Origin: JANNGC01 sp043757045
Lineage (GTDB): Bacteria; Verrucomicrobiota; Verrucomicrobiia; Limisphaerales; SIBH01
Reading direction: 5' to 3'
Assembly: GCA_043757045.1 (NCBI GenBank)
Contig: JAYVQC010000236.1
Span: forward strand, 1 to 16,039
Length of the DNA stretch: 16,039 bases
Part shown: positions 13,255 to 16,039 of the stretch, piece after piece
How the letters are laid out: every line of letters begins with the position of its first letter
Position numbering within the stretch: position 1 is the first letter of the stretch
Program-made: the position numbers and the translations under genes
The notes under the pieces: model-generated
The model's database searches: none
What the model saw: the letters and a program-made list of their open reading frames with translations, nothing else
What the model was told of the DNA's origin: nothing

Positions 13255-14346
13255 ATGGCCAGCCTGTTTTCCATCCGTGGTGAACAACGCTACGAAGTTG
13301 TCCGCAAAATCTTCGAGGGCGGCATGGGCATTGTTTATGAGGGCGAGCAGCACGGGGCGCGGGACTTCATCAAGCGCGTCGCCATCAAGGTCATCCGCCA
13401 GAATTTCGCCACACAGAAGGAGTTCATCGAAAATTTCATCGGCGAGGCCAAGCTCGTCGCCGACTTGATCCACACGAACATTGTCCAGACCTACCAGTTC
13501 GGCGAGTTGAACGGCATCTACTACATCGTGATGGAATACATCAACGGCGTGAACCTCGAGCAGTTCGCGCAGCAGATGGCCGACAAGAACAAGAAGCTGC
13601 CGTCGGAACTGGCCGTCTTCATCGCCAGCCGCATCTGCCGCGGTCTCGCCTACGCTCACAACAAGGCCGACAAGAACGGCAAACTCCTCGGACTCGTGCA
13701 TCGCGACGTGAGCTACAAGAACATCATGGTTGCCTTCGAGGGCGACGTGAAGCTGACCGACTTTGGCGTGGCGAAAGCGGCAGGCTTCCTCACGGACAAA
13801 GAGGGCGAAGTCGTCGCGGGGAAAGCCGACTACATGAGTCCCGAGCAGGCGGACTTTCAAATCACCGACAAGCGTTCCGATCTGTTTTCGCTCGGCATCG
13901 TGCTCGCGCATTTGTTGCTGGGGAAAAATATTTTTAAAGGCGTGAACGCCGAGGAGTCGCGCGACCGCGTGATGAAGATGCCCATCCCCGACTTCCGCAA
14001 GCTCGACAAGCGCGTGGACGACAAGCTGAACACCATTCTCCAGCGCGCGCTCTCGCGTGAGTTGAAGACCCGATACGGCTGCGCGGATGAACTGCTCTAC
14101 GATCTGGAGTTCTACATCTACAGTGGCGGCTACGGGCCGACGAACGAGACGCTCGGCAAGTTCGCGCGCAACCTTTTCGGCCTCGATCCTGCGGTGGCCA
14201 CGCGCGACGCCAAGGGCAGCACGCGCCTGCTGGAGCGCACCGCGCGCATCACCCGCATCACCACGACCAAGTCCAGCCGCACCGCCCGCAGCGCGCGAAA
14301 CACCAACCACACGCGCAACGCGAAGAAGTCCAGTCGTGTGGCGTGA
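13255..14346 (+). CDS. Serine/threonine protein kinase with a basic C-terminal tail
   Basis: The product has 363 residues from the ATG at 13255; a TTG at 13222 extends the frame but lacks features. Kinase landmarks are present in order: glycine loop KIFEGGMGIVYEG (18-30, first Gly replaced by Phe), Lys45 in VAIKVI, Glu64 in GEAKLV, catalytic HRDVSYKN (149-156, Asp151, Asn156), DFG (Asp169), GKADYMSPEQ (an APE variant) and DKRSDLFSLG. The HRDVS form without the usual Lys at +2 is known from myxobacteria-like kinases (HRDVSPxN), so activity is expected. The kinase domain ends near residue 290. The last 45 residues are almost all Arg, Thr, Ser, Lys and Asn. There is no membrane segment, so the enzyme is cytosolic. 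The target is unknown. It lies between two repeat-filled gaps and has no co-directional partner gene at short range. Confidence 0.9.
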   Translation: MASLFSIRGEQRYEVVRKIFEGGMGIVYEGEQHGARDFIKRVAIKVIRQNFATQKEFIENFIGEAKLVADLIHTNIVQTYQFGELNGIYYIVMEYINGVNLEQFAQQMADKNKKLPSELAVFIASRICRGLAYAHNKADKNGKLLGLVHRDVSYKNIMVAFEGDVKLTDFGVAKAAGFLTDKEGEVVAGKADYMSPEQADFQITDKRSDLFSLGIVLAHLLLGKNIFKGVNAEESRDRVMKMPIPDFRKLDKRVDDKLNTILQRALSRELKTRYGCADELLYDLEFYIYSGGYGPTNETLGKFARNLFGLDPAVATRDAKGSTRLLERTARITRITTTKSSRTARSARNTNHTRNAKKSSRVA

Positions 14347-14679
14347 GCCAGCGCGGGTGTTTCAGAATCGTCGAATGCCACGTCACGACGAAAATTTGCG
14401 AAGCCCGTTTAGAACGCGCCTTCTGTTTTCCTTCACTGCCGGTGTTGTGACGGCCCGGTCTTCAATCCTGAAGGGATTGAAATCATCCAGCCCAGGGTTG
14501 CGCCGCCGGGGCGCAACCCTGGGTGAGGTGTCATCGAACTATCTTCAACCCTGCAAGGGTTGCATCACCGTCGTGCCCCGGCGGCGCAACGCGGGGTTGA
14601 ATTATCCGCATCGTTTCAGGATTCAAGAAGCTTGCTGCGGACGGAAGCCCGCGCTCTCATCCACCTGTAAATTTCATCC
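14347..14679. other. Gene-poor gap of 333 bp between kinase and AguB
   Basis: No convincing protein frame, tRNA or promoter is visible here. The first 110 bp show nothing I can name. From 14461 to 14590 a dense hairpin repeat is present (listed separately). The last 90 bp lead to the AguB start without a Shine-Dalgarno. Confidence 0.6.
14461..14590. repeat. Dense hairpin repeat cluster with inverted copies
   Basis: Four parts can be seen. First, TTCAATCC (14461-14468) pairs with GGATTGAA (14474-14481); counting a T-G pair the loop is GAA. Second, a perfect 14-bp stem 14491-14504 with 14510-14523 (CCCAGGGTTGCGCC / GGCGCAACCCTGGG). Third, CAACCCT-GCA-AGGGTTG (14546-14562). Fourth, GCCCCGGCGGCGCAAC (14575-14590) is the exact inverse of 14497-14512. 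The arrangement reads as two inverted, diverged copies of one unit. No T-tract follows any stem. Confidence 0.78.
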
Positions 14680-15567
14680 ATGAAAAAACCAAACATTGTC
14701 CAGGTCGGCCTGATCCAGACCGCGTGCTCGGAGAAGCCCGCCGAGAACTTGAAGAAGACGCTCGCGCAGACCGAGCGCCTGGCGAAGGACGGCGCGCAGA
14801 TCATCTGCACGCAGGAACTTTTCCGCTCGCAGTATTTCTGCCAGAGCGAGGACCACGACAACTTCGATCTCGCCGAGACCATTCCCGGCCCCAGCACCGA
14901 GGCGTTCCAGAAGATCGCGAAGAAATACAAATCCGTGATCGTGGCCTCGCTCTTCGAAAAGCGCGCGGCGGGCGTCTATCACAACACGGCGGTCATCATT
15001 GATGCCGACGGCGCGTTGCTCGGTCGCTACCGCAAGATGCACATCCCGGATGACCCGTTGTTCTACGAGAAATTCTATTTCACGCCCGGCGATCTCGGCT
15101 TCAAGGCGTGGCAGACGCGCTACGCGAAGATCGGCGTGCTCATCTGCTGGGACCAGTGGTATCCCGAGGGCGCGCGCCTGACCGCGATGCAGGGCGCGGA
15201 AATTCTTTTCTACCCCACGGCCATCGGCTGGCATCCCAAGGAGAAAAAAGAATACGGCGCGAACCAGCACGGCGCGTGGGAAATCATCCAGCGCAGCCAC
15301 GCCGTCGCGAACGGCTGCTACGTCGCCTCCGCCAATCGCATCGGCCTGGAGCGTCCCGTGGGTGGGGATGGCATCGAGTTCTGGGGCCAGAGCTTCATCG
15401 CCGGCACCTCCGGCCAGATCATCGCCAAGGCCAGCGTGGACAAGGAGGAGAACCTCCTCGTGCCGCTCGACCTCACCAAAGTGGATGTTACCCGCACGCA
15501 CTGGCCGTTCCTCCGCGACCGGCGCATTGATGCGTACGGGGATTTGACAAAGCGGTTGATTGACTGA
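14680..15567 (+). CDS. aguB: N-carbamoylputrescine amidase
   Basis: The product has 295 residues, the usual length. It is a carbon-nitrogen hydrolase with the Glu-Lys-Cys triad: Glu46 (CTQELF), Lys119 (YRKMHIPD) and Cys156 (LICWDQWYPE). The HIPDDPLFYEKFYFTPGD segment and GWHPKEKKEYG are typical of the AguB branch rather than of nitrilases or beta-ureidopropionases. The enzyme splits N-carbamoylputrescine to putrescine, CO2 and ammonia, the last step of the agmatine deiminase route to polyamines, in the cytoplasm. The usual partner, agmatine deiminase (aguA), is not next to it. The stop overlaps the ATG of a small membrane protein by one base, so at least two genes are translated together. No Shine-Dalgarno is visible before the ATG. 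Confidence 0.93.
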   Translation: MKKPNIVQVGLIQTACSEKPAENLKKTLAQTERLAKDGAQIICTQELFRSQYFCQSEDHDNFDLAETIPGPSTEAFQKIAKKYKSVIVASLFEKRAAGVYHNTAVIIDADGALLGRYRKMHIPDDPLFYEKFYFTPGDLGFKAWQTRYAKIGVLICWDQWYPEGARLTAMQGAEILFYPTAIGWHPKEKKEYGANQHGAWEIIQRSHAVANGCYVASANRIGLERPVGGDGIEFWGQSFIAGTSGQIIAKASVDKEENLLVPLDLTKVDVTRTHWPFLRDRRIDAYGDLTKRLID

Positions 15568-15980
15568 TGACGAACGACACTGAGACCTCACCGAAGCGCG
15601 GCGTCATCAGATCTGCGGTCTATTTGGTTGCCTGCGTTGGGATGATCGGCTTGGGAGTTTATGTTTTGGGTGGCGGACTGGTTCTTCAAGGTTGCCAAAT
15701 CCGCCAAAGCGAAAATCGCCTCCAACATCGGCAAGATTACTCGGATATTGCGAAAGCGTGTGCTCAGTTGTTTAAACGACTCGGTACCAATGAGGAACAG
15801 CATTTCAACGGAGCAGACCCAGCCCTGCCGGAATCAATCCGCCAATTGCAATCCAGCTATGTGTACGCGTTCACAAATCAGGTGAAGATTACCTTCGGTG
15901 GTGGTTTCCATCATTGGGGACTTTTCTACGCCGACCATCTGCAACTGGCAAGCCCCCAATCTTTGATCCAGTTGCTATGA
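15567..15980 (+). CDS. Hypothetical protein with one N-terminal membrane helix
   Basis: The product has 137 residues. A short basic N-terminus (TSPKRG) is followed by one long hydrophobic segment (about 16-42, VYLVACVGMIGLGVYVLGGGLVL) and then a soluble domain that includes LQGCQIRQSENR and the end VKITFGGGFHHWGLFYAD. I do not recognise a family. The ATG overlaps the AguB stop by one base (TGATG) and its own stop overlaps the next ATG, so it sits in a tight run of genes. Base composition looks visibly less GC-rich than the flanking genes. The soluble part probably lies in the periplasm. Confidence 0.65.
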   Translation: MTNDTETSPKRGVIRSAVYLVACVGMIGLGVYVLGGGLVLQGCQIRQSENRLQHRQDYSDIAKACAQLFKRLGTNEEQHFNGADPALPESIRQLQSSYVYAFTNQVKITFGGGFHHWGLFYADHLQLASPQSLIQLL

Positions 15981-16039
15981 GAGTTTGGGTTCATGGTTGT
16001 TTGGTTTCCGCGCTGGCGTGCGCAGGGAGGGGCGGAGCC
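15977..16039 (+). CDS. Start of a further gene, cut by the window end
   Basis: An ATG at 15977 overlaps the stop of the preceding gene (ATGA). The frame is open for 21 codons to the end of the window: MRVWVHGCLVSALACAGRGG. The Arg at position 2 and short hydrophobic stretch could be the beginning of a signal peptide, but 21 residues do not allow a function to be named. It is listed because the overlap follows the pattern of the two genes before it. Confidence 0.42.
   Translation, partial: MRVWVHGCLVSALACAGRGGA

Noticed and set aside
13063..14310. Long minus-strand open frame opposite the kinase
   Set aside because: The kinase has all catalytic motifs in order; the opposite frame is Leu/Val/Arg/Ala-rich without domains and runs through the repeat element.
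14491..14523. Perfect 14-bp stem considered as the kinase terminator
   Set aside because: No T-run follows on either strand and it is part of a larger inverted repeat more than 140 bp from the kinase stop.
14674..15591. Minus-strand open frame opposite AguB
   Set aside because: AguB has a complete catalytic triad and family length, so the antisense frame is a by-product of its codon use.

Overview
The window is GC-rich, densely coded DNA on a bacterial chromosome. I infer a Verrucomicrobiota-type organism (Pedosphaera/Limisphaerales-like). The grounds are a PEP-CTERM protein beside a Wzy/WaaL-type polysaccharide polymerase or ligase, a secreted multi-domain lamin-tail protein, a Gram-negative outer-membrane barrel and a TolC-type channel, almost no Shine-Dalgarno sequences, and several intergenic hairpin repeats. 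The phylum call is inference. There is no rRNA, tRNA, transposase, integrase, CRISPR array or phage gene.

Layout. 1-1238 (+): the last 62 codons of an outer-membrane beta-barrel, a membrane-anchored SRPBCC protein, and a small four-helix membrane protein overlapping it by ATGA. 1253-3054 (-): a cysteine-rich secreted protein followed by a TolC/CzcC-type efflux channel, with no pump or adaptor gene next to them. 3162-3226: three short tandem hairpins. 3239-4645 (-): an O-antigen ligase/polymerase, divergent from a PEP-CTERM protein (4791-5456, +) that ends in a strong terminator. 5541-5924 (-): an unknown four-helix membrane protein. 5996-8503 (-): a large secreted protein with four lamin-tail domains. 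8659-9630 (-): a PanE-family ketopantoate reductase. 9800-10087 (-): an HU protein with a plausible promoter and terminator. 10343-13059 (+): an unknown seven-helix membrane protein translationally coupled to a B12-binding radical SAM enzyme. 13255-14346 (+): a Ser/Thr protein kinase with a very basic tail. 14680-15567 (+): N-carbamoylputrescine amidase, coupled to a small membrane protein and to the beginning of a further ORF that runs off the right end.

How the genes work together. Most are short independent units. The clear couplings are SRPBCC with its membrane partner, the Cys-rich protein with TolC (probable metal or toxic-compound efflux), the polymerase with the PEP-CTERM protein (envelope polysaccharide and exosortase sorting; no exosortase is in the window), the membrane protein with radical SAM, and AguB with the downstream small membrane proteins. 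Polyamine synthesis (AguB) and possibly coenzyme A synthesis (PanE-like) are the recognisable metabolic roles.

The least explained material is between the genes. Four separate intergenic repeat structures occur (3162-3226, 9642-9737, 13032-13164, 14461-14590). Several of their hairpins share a GAA or GGAA loop. One 133-bp element with 25-bp inverted ends supplies the last codons and stop of the radical SAM gene. These look like a family of dispersed palindromic repeats and are the best candidates for something undescribed here.
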